From contig CAAGNP010000045.1 of the NCBI GenBank assembly GCA_900771335.1, positions 1-37,127 on the forward strand: a stretch of 37,127 nt of DNA, in the 5' to 3' direction. The stretch comes from Rikenellaceae bacterium (GTDB taxonomy: Bacteria; Bacteroidota; Bacteroidia; Bacteroidales; UBA932). The position numbers and the translations under genes are program-made. Positions 18,265 through 27,197 of this stretch are shown piece after piece. A model generated the notes under the pieces. The model was not told the DNA's origin. It searched no databases and was given only the letters and a program-made list of their open reading frames with translations. Numbering within the stretch: the stretch's first letter is position 1; each line of letters starts with the position of its first letter.

Positions 18265-20467
18265 ACTCAATCTTCAAGTTCTGGAAGTTGCAGGAGTATC
18301 CGTCGTTAGGGTCTGTGATGACGATACGGACAGCTTTTACAGGTGCTTCTGGGTTTCTGATATAAGCGTGATATCTGTAGAAGTTTTCACCTTTGATAAA
18401 GTTAACTCCGTCGTAAGAGTACTCTACATATCCGTTGCTGACACCATAGAAAGGTATATTGGTGTAGCCTGTAGGGACATGGATAGTGGTGCACTCAACA
18501 GCCTCATCGAAGATATATGTCAGTGTCTGACCGGCTTTAAGTCTCTCTTTTGTCCTTACACGTTTATTGAAGTTGTAGGTGGTAATATCTTCAAGTTTGC
18601 TCTTCTCCCAGATAGGAATATCTGTTTCCACTTTCACTTTAGGTGTGATATAATGGTGTAGTTCCACATTTTCTGCAGCTACAGCGATACTGTGAAGATC
18701 TCTACTGAAGAATGTGCTGAATCTGAAATCTTCAGGGGTATTAGTGATAATCTTGCCATTGTACACTTTAGAGGTAGCTGTAGGTTCAGTTCCGTCAGTA
18801 GTGTATCTTACCACAGCTGAAGGGTAAGGTAGTGAGACTTTAAGTTCAGAGTCTTCATATTTTACCACAGGAGGTTCCACTCTGAATGCTATACCCATAG
18901 AGTATAATCTGTCGTAGTGTTTGTTTACCAGCCTCGAATAGAAGTCATCGTAGTTTTTGTCCTCTTTTGCACTCCAGCCTGTCTCAGCCACAGCACACAG
19001 ACGTGGGAAAACCTGATATTCAGAGAATCTTGGAGGGAACTGCATCAACTCTGTCCACAGACCTGCCTGAACACCCAATACAAGCTTCTCCTCTTCAGGG
19101 GTAAGCTCCATATCCTGTAGAGGGTCGTAGCTGTATATTCTGTCAAGTGGTATAATGGCTGCCCAGCTATGTCCCCTCTCTGCATGGGTGTATTGCATAT
19201 CCACATAAAGATATTGTGCTGCCTGCATAACTGTAGGCTGACCTTTTTTAACCGATTCCACACCTTTAGACTGGCTTCTCCAGGCTACGACTGTGGATGT
19301 AGGGTTCAGACCTCCAAAGTCCTGGATATCATCCCATCCCATCATAACTTTACCAAGCTTGTTGATGATTTTCTCCATTCTCCTTACGAAATAACCATGA
19401 AGCTCCTCCACATCTTTGAACCCCTCTCTTTCCATTACTGCCTGACAGTCGGGACATTGTCTCCAGTAGTCAAAAATCACCTCATCTCCACCTATATTAA
19501 GATATGGTGAAGGGAATATGGCAGCAAGTTCCTTAAGGATATTTTCCAGAATTTTGAAGTTGCTCTCTTTTCCTACACACCATACATTATCAAACTCACC
19601 GCAAGCAGAAGGTGCATCGGTGGTGGTACCGCAGGTTACATTTCCGAACACTTTAGTGGATGAAAGGGCATGACCTGGAAGGTCAAACTCAGGGATGATC
19701 ATAATATTTCTATCCTGTGCATATTTGATAAGCTCTTTCATCTCCTTCTGAGTATAGTAGCCACCATAACGCTCGTTGCCTGACAAATATGTAGGTGGGA
19801 TTAGCTCATCCTTACCTCTCCATGCACCTTTGTTTGTAAGCTCAGGGTATTTTTTGATCTCGATTCTCCATCCATTGTCATCTGTAAGATGCAGGTGAAG
19901 TCTGTTCATCTTATGGGCAGACATCCAGTCAATATAGCTTCTGAGATACTCTATATCGAAGAATGTTCTCGATACATCGAGCATAAATCCTCTATATGAA
20001 AAGCGTGGGGCATCTTCGATGGTCACCGCTTCAAGACGATACTCCTTCAATCTTAAAGAAGCACCTGAATAGATATCAGCAGGGAACAACTGAAGCAATG
20101 TCTGCACTCCATAGTATTTGCCTGCCTCATCTGATGATGCGATGGTTATCCCCTCTTTTGAGATATTGAGTTTGTATCCTTCAGCAGGGATGGCATTATC
20201 TGTAATAAACTTGATATACTTGTCATTTACGGAGCTGTTCACAATATTTATAGTGAAATCCATTACAGCATCAAGCTTCTCCTGAAGATATTTGGCAGAG
20301 AAGTCTTTAGGATCTGATGTCACGATCTTAAGACCCTGTTTTACCAGAAATGTCCCCTCCCCCATTGTTATTTTATTAGGGGTAGGTACGATGTTGAATT
20401 TGTTCTCACTCATACCTGAAAATATGCTTCCAAGTAGCAACACTGCAATAATTAATCCTTTTCTCAT
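18263..20467 (-). CDS. Beta-N-acetylhexosaminidase, glycoside hydrolase family 20
   Basis: This 734-residue enzyme removes terminal N-acetylglucosamine or N-acetylgalactosamine from glycans or chitin/peptidoglycan fragments. After a signal peptide (GLIIAVLLLGSIFSGMS) comes the GH20b domain (residues about 25-155). The catalytic barrel follows, with FMLDVSRTFF, HLHLTDDNGWR (193-201), IPEFDLPGHALS (259-270) and the catalytic Asp328-Glu329 pair in LNIGGDEV. Near residue 560 is a chitobiase C-terminal-like segment (VRYTTDGTEPTATSKVYNG). The end forms a beta-rich F5/8-type-like domain (AVRIVITDPNDGYSCNFQNLKI). All key residues are present. It is read one base after the DUF4251 gene and is probably co-transcribed with it. 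It may act at the surface or in the periplasm on host or own glycans; the substrate is inferred. Confidence 0.95.
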   Translation of the reverse strand: MRKGLIIAVLLLGSIFSGMSENKFNIVPTPNKITMGEGTFLVKQGLKIVTSDPKDFSAKYLQEKLDAVMDFTINIVNSSVNDKYIKFITDNAIPAEGYKLNISKEGITIASSDEAGKYYGVQTLLQLFPADIYSGASLRLKEYRLEAVTIEDAPRFSYRGFMLDVSRTFFDIEYLRSYIDWMSAHKMNRLHLHLTDDNGWRIEIKKYPELTNKGAWRGKDELIPPTYLSGNERYGGYYTQKEMKELIKYAQDRNIMIIPEFDLPGHALSSTKVFGNVTCGTTTDAPSACGEFDNVWCVGKESNFKILENILKELAAIFPSPYLNIGGDEVIFDYWRQCPDCQAVMEREGFKDVEELHGYFVRRMEKIINKLGKVMMGWDDIQDFGGLNPTSTVVAWRSQSKGVESVKKGQPTVMQAAQYLYVDMQYTHAERGHSWAAIIPLDRIYSYDPLQDMELTPEEEKLVLGVQAGLWTELMQFPPRFSEYQVFPRLCAVAETGWSAKEDKNYDDFYSRLVNKHYDRLYSMGIAFRVEPPVVKYEDSELKVSLPYPSAVVRYTTDGTEPTATSKVYNGKIITNTPEDFRFSTFFSRDLHSIAVAAENVELHHYITPKVKVETDIPIWEKSKLEDITTYNFNKRVRTKERLKAGQTLTYIFDEAVECTTIHVPTGYTNIPFYGVSNGYVEYSYDGVNFIKGENFYRYHAYIRNPEAPVKAVRIVITDPNDGYSCNFQNLKIE

Positions 20468-20468
20468 T

Positions 20469-20948
20469 TTATTGTTCTATAAATTTTAGGTCACCGTCAT
20501 ACGATATAGGGTCTCTGCCCACAAAACTTAATCTTACAACACAGGATCCATTGTTGAATATCTCTATATAGAAGTCAACAGAGTTATGGGAGTTGTCATC
20601 TTTAGCACGGAATCTCACTTCATGTTTCTCCCGCTTCTCATTATATTTGACCTGCATCTCCACCTTTTGGTTTTCCATCTCCACTCTTATCTCCTGACCG
20701 GGCATCGGTGCCACGTCGAGTTTTCCCATATATGGGAGCTCTGTGGTGAGCATATGGTCCTTCATAGTGATGTCAAACTCCATTCTGGTGGTTCTGCTGG
20801 GCAATGATATAGGCCTGATTTTGGTGATTTCTATCTTGAAAAAACCAAGTTCGAGCATCTTGTCTATTTTCTTTTTGTTGTCAACTTCCTGACCGAAAAG
20901 GGAAATACTTACGGCCAAAGCGAATATTAGTGCGATTATTTTCTTCAT
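20469..20948 (-). CDS. Secreted DUF4251 protein
   Basis: The 159-residue protein has a signal peptide (KKIIALIFALAVSISLFGQ). The body matches the DUF4251 pattern: TRMEFDITMKDHMLTTELPYMGKLDVAP, then VRFRAKDDNSHNSVDFYIEI and RLSFVGRDPISYDGDL at the C-terminus. These compare with the SYLPYFGRA and QPISFNGYI type motifs of that family. The family is known mainly from Bacteroidetes and has no established function. It lies immediately upstream of the GH20 gene (one base apart), so the two are probably made together, but a functional link is only inferred. Confidence 0.75.
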   Translation of the reverse strand: MKKIIALIFALAVSISLFGQEVDNKKKIDKMLELGFFKIEITKIRPISLPSRTTRMEFDITMKDHMLTTELPYMGKLDVAPMPGQEIRVEMENQKVEMQVKYNEKREKHEVRFRAKDDNSHNSVDFYIEIFNNGSCVVRLSFVGRDPISYDGDLKFIEQ

Positions 20949-20996
20949 AATGTTTGTAAATTTTCGTTTTAAATTTGGGTAAAGATAGTAAAATCA

Positions 20997-21027
20997 TTGT
21001 TTAAGTAATAAAATTTGAGTAAAATTG
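20997..21027 (+). promoter_or_regulatory. Promoter of the polysaccharide cluster
   Basis: TTG (20997-20999), 20 bases, then TAAAATTG (21020-21027, one mismatch to TAnnTTTG) end 15 bases before the GT4 ATG. The same TAAAATTGCA core with a 20-base spacer precedes frdA at 24391-24422. Confidence 0.5.
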
Positions 21028-21042
21028 CACACTGATACGGTT

Positions 21043-22134
21043 ATGAAGGTACTTATTATTTCAGATGCACAGAGTGTCCACACTCAGAGATGGGTCTCCT
21101 CTTTAAATGAAAAAGGGGTCGAAGTGGTTCTGTATAGTATCAAGCCATATCTGGATGATTTTTATTCTTCACGCAACATCAAGTGCTATTTCTTCGATCT
21201 TTTCAGTTATAAAAGGGACAAAAGTGGTATCAAAGGTGCTTTGAAGAGACATTTTCAAGCTGTCAAACACCTTAAAAAGGTATTGAAGGAGGTCAAGCCT
21301 GATATCCTCCATGCCCACTATGTGACAAGCTACTCTCTGATAGCTGCCATGTCCGGATTTCACCCTCTTATCGTATCCATTTGGGGAAGTGATGTATATA
21401 TTTTCCCAAAACAGCTTAAGATCAACGAGTACATCGTGAGATACACCCTCAAAAGGGCGGACAAGATACTCTCTACCAGCCATGTTATGGCTAAAGAGGC
21501 ATCCAAATATACCGACAAGAATATCGATATCACACCATTTGGAGTGGATACAGACCTTTTCAAAAGAAGTGTGGCTCCACCCAAGGACAAGTTTGTGATC
21601 GGAAGTGTCAAGACCTTGTCATACAAATATGGCACAGAGTATCTCATCAGGGCTTTTAAGGTGGTTGTGGACAATAACCCTAACCTTAACTGCTATCTCG
21701 AACTTGTAGGTAAGGGTCCCGATGAGGTAAAATTGAAGAACCTGGCACACAGACTCGGTATCTCAGATAGAGTCATTTTTACAGGATACATCAGAAACGA
21801 TATTCTCCCAAGAATCTTTGACAGATTCTCCATCGCATGTTATATGTCCCTGTCAGAGAGTTTCGGTGTCTCTGCCATAGAGGCTATGTCGTGCAATTGT
21901 CCCGTTGTGGCATCAGATGCAGATGGCTTCAAAGAGGTGATCGATAATGGCGTTACCGGTATCATCGTCCCAAAATATGACTACAACGGTGCAGCCAGAG
22001 CTATTCAGACATTTATAGATGATCCATCCAAGATTATCACCATGGGTGCTGCCGGCAGGGCTAAAGTGAGTGCACTTTATGAGTGGAGTGATAATGTGGA
22101 CACTATGATATCCATCTATAAGTCTGTCCTATGA
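21043..22134 (+). CDS. Glycosyltransferase family 4 (GT4)
   Basis: The GT-B fold enzyme transfers a sugar from a nucleotide donor with retention, most likely during surface-polysaccharide synthesis at the cytoplasmic membrane face. The N-terminal Rossmann domain starts MKVLIISDAQSVHTQRWVSS, continues to DILHAHYVTSYSLIAA and SIWGSDVY, and the C-terminal donor domain carries the GT4 ESFGVSAIEAM motif (two Glu eight residues apart near 271-279) followed by CPVVASDADGFKEVI. I use ATG at 21043 (363 residues); an in-frame TTG at 21025 would overlap the promoter. Its ATGA overlaps the flippase start, indicating translational coupling. The donor and acceptor sugars cannot be read from sequence. Confidence 0.9.
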   Translation: MKVLIISDAQSVHTQRWVSSLNEKGVEVVLYSIKPYLDDFYSSRNIKCYFFDLFSYKRDKSGIKGALKRHFQAVKHLKKVLKEVKPDILHAHYVTSYSLIAAMSGFHPLIVSIWGSDVYIFPKQLKINEYIVRYTLKRADKILSTSHVMAKEASKYTDKNIDITPFGVDTDLFKRSVAPPKDKFVIGSVKTLSYKYGTEYLIRAFKVVVDNNPNLNCYLELVGKGPDEVKLKNLAHRLGISDRVIFTGYIRNDILPRIFDRFSIACYMSLSESFGVSAIEAMSCNCPVVASDADGFKEVIDNGVTGIIVPKYDYNGAARAIQTFIDDPSKIITMGAAGRAKVSALYEWSDNVDTMISIYKSVL

Positions 22135-23582
22135 GTACACTTAAAGAGAAAACGGCCAAAGGTCTTGGCTGGGGATTTGTCGACAATTTTGTAGGTACAG
22201 GAATCACTGCCGTGGTCAGCATCCTTCTGGCCAGAATACTCTCACCGGAGGAGTTCGGTCTGGTGGGTATGATTGCCATCTTTGTGTCTCTTGGAAACTC
22301 CTTGATGGACAGTGGTTTCAGTGGTGCACTAATCAGAAAGAAAGAGGCCTCAGACAGAGATTTGAGTACAGTTTTCTATACAAACCTCATCTTGAGTGTC
22401 ATTATATATTCTGCACTCTTTTTCTCGGCTCCTGCCATCTCGGAATTCCTTAACAACGGGCAGCTGACCCTTATCCTCAGAATACTCGCTCTATCTGTGG
22501 TGATCATGTCTTTCACCCAGGTGCAGAAGGTCAATTTCATCCGCAAAATAGATTTCAGGACACAGGCCATGATCTCCCTTGCCGCCTCTGTGGTGAGTGG
22601 TGTGGTAAGTATATGGATGGCATTGGCGGGGTGCGGAGTGTGGAGTCTGGTGGTACAGCAACTCTCGAAACAGGGTGTGGTGTCTCTCCTGCTTTGGGTC
22701 TTCTCCACCTGGAAACCCTCACTCACTTTCTCTTTTACCAGCTTCAAGGAGATGTTCAGCTTCGGCAGCAAACTTCTCGCCTGTTCACTCATAAGTGTGA
22801 TATGGAATGAGATATATTCATTGGTCATCGGAAAGATGTACAACCCCATTGCCGTAGGCTACTTTACCCGTGCCGAGAAGTTCAAGACCATGGTCACTTC
22901 AAATATCGGGCAGGTGGTCCAAAGGGTGGGTTATCCGGTTCTCAGCAGCATCCAGGACGATTCGCAGAGGCAAGTGCGGGTTTACCGCAAGGTGGTCCGA
23001 CTGACCATCCTCCTCACCAGCACGCTGGTTCTTGGACTTGTGGGTTGTGCTGACTCCATGATTCAGGTGCTGATCGGTGCCAAATGGCTCCCCGCCTCCG
23101 ATTATTTGAGGATCCTGGGTATCTCAGGGATGTTCCTTCCACTTATTCTCAGCAGTGTGAATGTATTTAATGCCAATGGCAAATCGAATATCACCCTCCT
23201 GCTCGAAATTATCAAAACTGCACTCGCGGTGATCCCCGTCACCCTCGGAATATTGTTTGACATACAGGCGCTCCTCTGGGGTCTGGTAGCCAGCACCATA
23301 CTCTCCTATCTGGTGCACGCCCTCTTCGTCTCGAAAGAGATAGCTTACCCTTTCTGGAGGCAATTGGGGGATATAATCCCATTTATCCTCATCTCTGCAG
23401 TCATGTCTGTATGCGTCCATTTTGTGGGACTGCTCCACATTGCGGCGCTGCCGCTCCTTATCCTCCAGATTCTGGCAGGATTTGTCATTGTACTTGTGAG
23501 CTACGAGTTCCTGTACAATGCTGAAGAGTACAATGAACTGAAGGGTGAAATGCTCAAAATTTTGCACCGCAAGAAAAAATAA
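22131..23582 (+). CDS. Polysaccharide flippase, Wzx/WzxC-like
   Basis: The 483-residue integral membrane protein has about 12-14 predicted helices from residue 15 to 470 (for example GTGITAVVSILLARILSPEEFGLVGMIAIF, shortened: GITAVVSILLARIL). The N-terminus (KEKTAKGLGWGFVDNF) and FGLVGMIAIFVSLGNSLMDSG are typical of the polysaccharide-synthesis/MATE-like PST family that flips undecaprenyl-linked oligosaccharides across the inner membrane. It overlaps the GT4 stop by four bases and is followed six bases later by the GT2 gene. Sampled lines here have roughly 55% G+C compared with about 45% in the GT4 gene, so the gene may have been acquired. Substrate is unknown; no Wzy polymerase is visible next to it. 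Confidence 0.9.
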   Translation: MSTLKEKTAKGLGWGFVDNFVGTGITAVVSILLARILSPEEFGLVGMIAIFVSLGNSLMDSGFSGALIRKKEASDRDLSTVFYTNLILSVIIYSALFFSAPAISEFLNNGQLTLILRILALSVVIMSFTQVQKVNFIRKIDFRTQAMISLAASVVSGVVSIWMALAGCGVWSLVVQQLSKQGVVSLLLWVFSTWKPSLTFSFTSFKEMFSFGSKLLACSLISVIWNEIYSLVIGKMYNPIAVGYFTRAEKFKTMVTSNIGQVVQRVGYPVLSSIQDDSQRQVRVYRKVVRLTILLTSTLVLGLVGCADSMIQVLIGAKWLPASDYLRILGISGMFLPLILSSVNVFNANGKSNITLLLEIIKTALAVIPVTLGILFDIQALLWGLVASTILSYLVHALFVSKEIAYPFWRQLGDIIPFILISAVMSVCVHFVGLLHIAALPLLILQILAGFVIVLVSYEFLYNAEEYNELKGEMLKILHRKKK

Positions 23583-23588
23583 TTGCCC

Positions 23589-24395
23589 ATGGCGAAAGAT
23601 ATATCAATAATCATTGTCAACTACAATTCGGGAGAGCTCCTTTTGAATTGCCTAAAGAGCATCAGAAGGGAGCTGGGCATCGATTATGAGGTGGTGGTGG
23701 TCGACAATGCCTCTACCGACAACTCTCTGGAGCAATGCGCCGAATTTGAGGGTGATACGAGGTTCCTTTTCCAAAGGCTCGAGGGCAATATGGGGTTTGC
23801 ACATGGGTGCAATGTCGGGGCGGATGCTGCATCCGGCAAGGTGCTCCATTTCCTTAATCCCGATACCGAGTTGAGGCCCGGGGCCAATGGGGATTATCTG
23901 CAGGTTTTGGAGGACCCTTCGGCCGTTTATGTCACCCCGCTGATAAATCGCGACGGTTCGGTCGAAAATGGGAAGATGGTTCTCCCTGTGCTGAAGGATA
24001 TTTTCTGGTGGAATATCTCCCGCCCCAGGGCAAGGTTCTGGTGCAAAGGGGCTTCGGTGATCATATCTGAGGAAAATTTCTCAAAAGTCGGGAGGTGGTC
24101 CGAGGATTACTTCATGTATGGAGAGGATCTGGATCTCTTCTACAATTTCTGGATCCGGGGGCTTGAGATCAGGATGCTCCCTACCCCGGTGTTTCATCTG
24201 GGAGGTGGTTGCAGCCAGAATGTATGGACATCTTTTGAGAGGGAGGTGAAGGTGCAGCGCTCTTTCAGAAAATTTTATGACAAATACTTCCCGAGATGGA
24301 AATATGTGGCTGTAAAATGCTATTTTTTACTCCATAATCTGATAAAACACCCATCAAAAGTGAAAGGTGATATCAAAGCTTGGAATAAAGTTTGA
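23589..24395 (+). CDS. Glycosyltransferase family 2 (rhamnosyltransferase-like)
   Basis: The 268-residue GT-A enzyme opens with ISIIIVNYNSGELLLNCLKS, continues with VVVVDNASTDNSLEQC (nucleotide-binding Asp), has NPDTEL as the DxD-equivalent near residue 98, and MYGEDLDLFYNFWIRG near residue 178 with the ED catalytic motif. This pattern fits the WcaA/RfbF-like GT2 group that adds sugars such as rhamnose to polysaccharide repeat units. I choose ATG at 23589; a TTG two codons upstream is less likely. The local G+C is high (about 57% in one sampled line), as in the flippase gene. It is the last gene of the small cluster; its stop codon overlaps the frdA promoter. Confidence 0.9.
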   Translation: MAKDISIIIVNYNSGELLLNCLKSIRRELGIDYEVVVVDNASTDNSLEQCAEFEGDTRFLFQRLEGNMGFAHGCNVGADAASGKVLHFLNPDTELRPGANGDYLQVLEDPSAVYVTPLINRDGSVENGKMVLPVLKDIFWWNISRPRARFWCKGASVIISEENFSKVGRWSEDYFMYGEDLDLFYNFWIRGLEIRMLPTPVFHLGGGCSQNVWTSFEREVKVQRSFRKFYDKYFPRWKYVAVKCYFLLHNLIKHPSKVKGDIKAWNKV

Positions 24396-24422
24396 TTTTC
24401 ACAGAAAAAGTGACTAAAATTG
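24391..24422 (+). promoter_or_regulatory. frdAB promoter
   Basis: TTTG (24391-24394), a 20-base spacer and TAAAATTG (24415-24422) form a good Bacteroidetes-type promoter with one mismatch in the -7 box. The TTTG overlaps the TGA stop of the GT2 gene. The leader to the frdA ATG would be about 20 bases. Confidence 0.6.
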
Positions 24423-24449
24423 CATAGTTTTTTATTACAATGATATATT

Positions 24450-26393
24450 ATGGACGATAAGCTAATTTCTAAAGTTCCCGAAGGTCCTCTAGCCGAGAAA
24501 TGGACAAAGCATAAGGCAGCTATTCGCGTGGTAAGCCCTGCTAACAAGCGCAAGCTTGAGATCATCGTTGTCGGTACCGGACTTGGTGGTGCTTCCGCAG
24601 CCGCTTCTCTTGGCGAGTTGGGATACAATGTAAAAATCTTCTGTATCAGTGATTCACCTCGTAGGGCTCACTCTATTGCAGCTCAAGGTGGTATCAATGC
24701 TGCTAAGAATTATCAGAACGATAATGACTCTATCTACCGTCTTTTCTATGACACAATCAAAGGCGGTGACTACCGTAGTAGGGAGGCCAATGTTTACAGG
24801 CTTGCCGAGGTTAGTAACCTAATCATCGACCAATGTGTCGCTCAAGGTGTACCTTTCGCACGTGATTACGGTGGACTACTTGACAACAGATCATTCGGTG
24901 GTGCACAGGTAAGTCGTACTTTCTACGCTCGCGGACAAACCGGTCAGCAATTGCTTTTGGGTGCTTACGCTTCATTGAACCGTCAGATCGCTAAAGGTTC
25001 AGTTAAATCTTATCCTCGTCACGAAATGCTTGACTTGGTTATGATCGATGGTGAAGCAAAAGGTATTATCGCCCGTAACCTAGTGACTGGTGAGATCGAA
25101 AGACACGGTGCTCACGCTGTAGTTATCGCTACAGGTGGTTATGGTAACGTATTCTTCCTATCTACCAACGCTATGAACTCAAACGGTTCTGCTGCATGGC
25201 AGTGCTACAAGAAAGGTGCTTACTTTGCAAACCCATGTTTTGCACAGATCCACCCTACCTGTATCCCTGTTCACGGTGACCAACAATCTAAATTGACTCT
25301 TATGAGTGAGTCACTTAGAAATGATGGTAGAATCTGGGTTCCTAAGAAAATGGAAGATGTGATGGCACTTCGCTCAGGTGCTAAGAAAGCTTCTCAAATC
25401 CCTGAAGAGGATAGAGATTACTATCTAGAGCGTCGTTACCCTGCATTCGGTAACCTTGTACCTCGTGACGTGGCTTCAAGAGCTGCTAAAGAGAGATGTG
25501 ATGCAGGTTACGGTGTAAACGGTACAGGCTTGGCAGTATTCCTAGATTTCTCTACAGCTATCAAGAGACTTGGTAAAGACGTGATCACTGCACGTTACGG
25601 TAACTTGTTCCAGATGTATGAGAAGATTACAGCTGTTAACCCTTACGAAGAGCCAATGATGATCTACCCTGCTATCCACTACACTATGGGTGGTATCTGG
25701 GTTGACTATAACCTTCAAACCACAATCCCTGGTCTATACGCTATCGGTGAGGCTAACTTCAGCGACCACGGTGGTAACAGACTTGGTGCTTCTGCTTTGA
25801 TGCAAGGTCTTGCAGACGGTTATTTCATCCTTCCTTACACTATCGGAGATTACTTATCACATAAAATTCAAGTTCCAAAAACTGATACATCTCACCCTGC
25901 ATTCGACGAAGCTGAGAAAGCAGTTAAAGAGAAAATCAACTACTTCCTAAATCTTAAAGGTACACAGCCTGTTGACTACTACCACAAGAAACTTGGTCTT
26001 ATCATGTGGGATTACGTAGGTATGGCTCGTGAGAAAGCTGGTCTTGAGAAAGCTATCGTAGAGATCAAAGCCCTTAAAGAGGAGTTCTTGAAGAATGTAT
26101 ATGTTCCAGGTGAGAACGCAGAGTTCAACCAAGAGCTTGAGAAAGCTATCCGTCTTGCAGACTACTTCGAGATCGGTGACTTGATGGCACGTGACGCTCT
26201 TAACAGAGAAGAGTCTTGTGGTGGTCACTTCAGAGTAGAGATGCAGACAGAAGAGGGTGAAACCAAACGTGATGATGTTAACTTCTTGTATGTAAGTGCA
26301 TGGGAATACAAAGGCGAAGAGGCTCCTGTACTTCACAAAGAAGACTTGAATTTTGAATTTGTTAAACCATCAACTCGTAACTATAAAGACTAA
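24450..26393 (+). CDS. frdA: Fumarate reductase / succinate dehydrogenase flavoprotein subunit
   Basis: The 647-residue FAD subunit interconverts fumarate and succinate. The sequence shows the dinucleotide fold VGTGLGGASAAASLGELGY (from residue 41), the covalent-FAD histidine in RRAHSIAAQGGINAAKN (His74), the substrate-site stretch HPTCIPVHGD, the active-site loop RDVASRAAKERCD with the catalytic-type Arg, and the late FAD motif HGGNRLGASALMQGLADG. The layout and length match the epsilonproteobacterial/Bacteroidetes-type enzyme (Wolinella/Bacteroides group). It is 12 bases upstream of frdB. Codon choice is extreme (many GGT, CGT, CTT), consistent with very high expression. Unusually, no cytochrome b gene precedes it; its upstream neighbour is a glycosyltransferase. 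Confidence 0.97.
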   Translation: MDDKLISKVPEGPLAEKWTKHKAAIRVVSPANKRKLEIIVVGTGLGGASAAASLGELGYNVKIFCISDSPRRAHSIAAQGGINAAKNYQNDNDSIYRLFYDTIKGGDYRSREANVYRLAEVSNLIIDQCVAQGVPFARDYGGLLDNRSFGGAQVSRTFYARGQTGQQLLLGAYASLNRQIAKGSVKSYPRHEMLDLVMIDGEAKGIIARNLVTGEIERHGAHAVVIATGGYGNVFFLSTNAMNSNGSAAWQCYKKGAYFANPCFAQIHPTCIPVHGDQQSKLTLMSESLRNDGRIWVPKKMEDVMALRSGAKKASQIPEEDRDYYLERRYPAFGNLVPRDVASRAAKERCDAGYGVNGTGLAVFLDFSTAIKRLGKDVITARYGNLFQMYEKITAVNPYEEPMMIYPAIHYTMGGIWVDYNLQTTIPGLYAIGEANFSDHGGNRLGASALMQGLADGYFILPYTIGDYLSHKIQVPKTDTSHPAFDEAEKAVKEKINYFLNLKGTQPVDYYHKKLGLIMWDYVGMAREKAGLEKAIVEIKALKEEFLKNVYVPGENAEFNQELEKAIRLADYFEIGDLMARDALNREESCGGHFRVEMQTEEGETKRDDVNFLYVSAWEYKGEEAPVLHKEDLNFEFVKPSTRNYKD

Positions 26394-26405
26394 GGGGGAT
26401 TTAAT

Positions 26406-27185
26406 ATGAATTTCACTTTAAAAGTTTGGCGTCAGAAAGACGCAAAATCAAAAGGTCACTTTGAGACCTATAAGATTGAGAACATCTCTCCTGATACATC
26501 TTTCCTAGAGATGATGGATATTCTCAACGAACAACTTATCAGAGAGGGTAATGTTCCTGTAGCAGTAAACAAAGGCTGCCACGGTTCAGGCCCAGTAGCA
26601 TTCGACCACGACTGTAGAGAGGGTATCTGCGGTATGTGTTCTCTATACATCAACGGCCGTGCACACGGTCCAGACGAGGAGATCACTACTTGCCAGCTTC
26701 ACATGCGTAAATTCAAAGATGGTGAGACTATCACTATCGAGCCTTGGAGAAGTGCAGGTTTCCCTATCATCAAAGACCTTGTAGTTAACAGAGGTGCTTT
26801 TGATGAGATCCTTCAGGCAGGTGGTTTCATCTCTGTAAACGCTGGTAGCGCTCAAGATGCAAACGCTATTCCTATTCCTAAAAAAGATGCTGACGAAAGT
26901 ATGGATGCAGCTTCTTGCGTAGGTTGTGGTGCTTGTGTTGCTACTTGTAAAAACGGTTCTGCAATGCTATTCGTTTCAGCACGTGTAAGCTCTCTAGCTC
27001 TACTTCCTCAAGGTAAAATCGAGGGTGCAAGAAGAGCAAAAGCTATGGTTGCTAAAATGGACGAACTTGGTTTCGGTGCTTGTACCAACACCCAAGCTTG
27101 TCAAATGGAATGCCCTAAAGGTGTTACCGTTTCTCACATTGCAAGACTTAACAGAGAGTTCCTTTGCGCTAAGCTAAAAGACTAA
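26406..27185 (+). CDS. frdB: Fumarate reductase / succinate dehydrogenase iron-sulfur subunit
   Basis: The 259-residue subunit carries electrons between the quinone-facing membrane anchor and FrdA. The [2Fe-2S] ligands are Cys70, Cys75, Cys78 and Cys96 (CREGICGMC and TTCQLHM). The C-terminal ferredoxin-like part has CVGCGACVATC (Cys171, 174, 177, 181) and later Cys226, Cys232 and Cys236 (GACTNTQACQMECPKGV), enough for the [4Fe-4S] and [3Fe-4S] clusters. A purine-rich AAGGGGG sits about 8 bases before the ATG, one of the few Shine-Dalgarno-like sites in the window. It is followed by the alpha/beta hydrolase gene 12 bases later, where frdC might be sought but is not present. Confidence 0.97.
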   Translation: MNFTLKVWRQKDAKSKGHFETYKIENISPDTSFLEMMDILNEQLIREGNVPVAVNKGCHGSGPVAFDHDCREGICGMCSLYINGRAHGPDEEITTCQLHMRKFKDGETITIEPWRSAGFPIIKDLVVNRGAFDEILQAGGFISVNAGSAQDANAIPIPKKDADESMDAASCVGCGACVATCKNGSAMLFVSARVSSLALLPQGKIEGARRAKAMVAKMDELGFGACTNTQACQMECPKGVTVSHIARLNREFLCAKLKD

Positions 27186-27197
27186 TTTTCACTAAGT

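Noticed and set aside
21025..21042. Upstream TTG start for the GT4 gene
   Set aside because: It overlaps the promoter -7 box; MKVLIIS at the ATG is the normal family start. The same reasoning applies to ybeY (TTG at 31027) and hflX (TTG at 29187).
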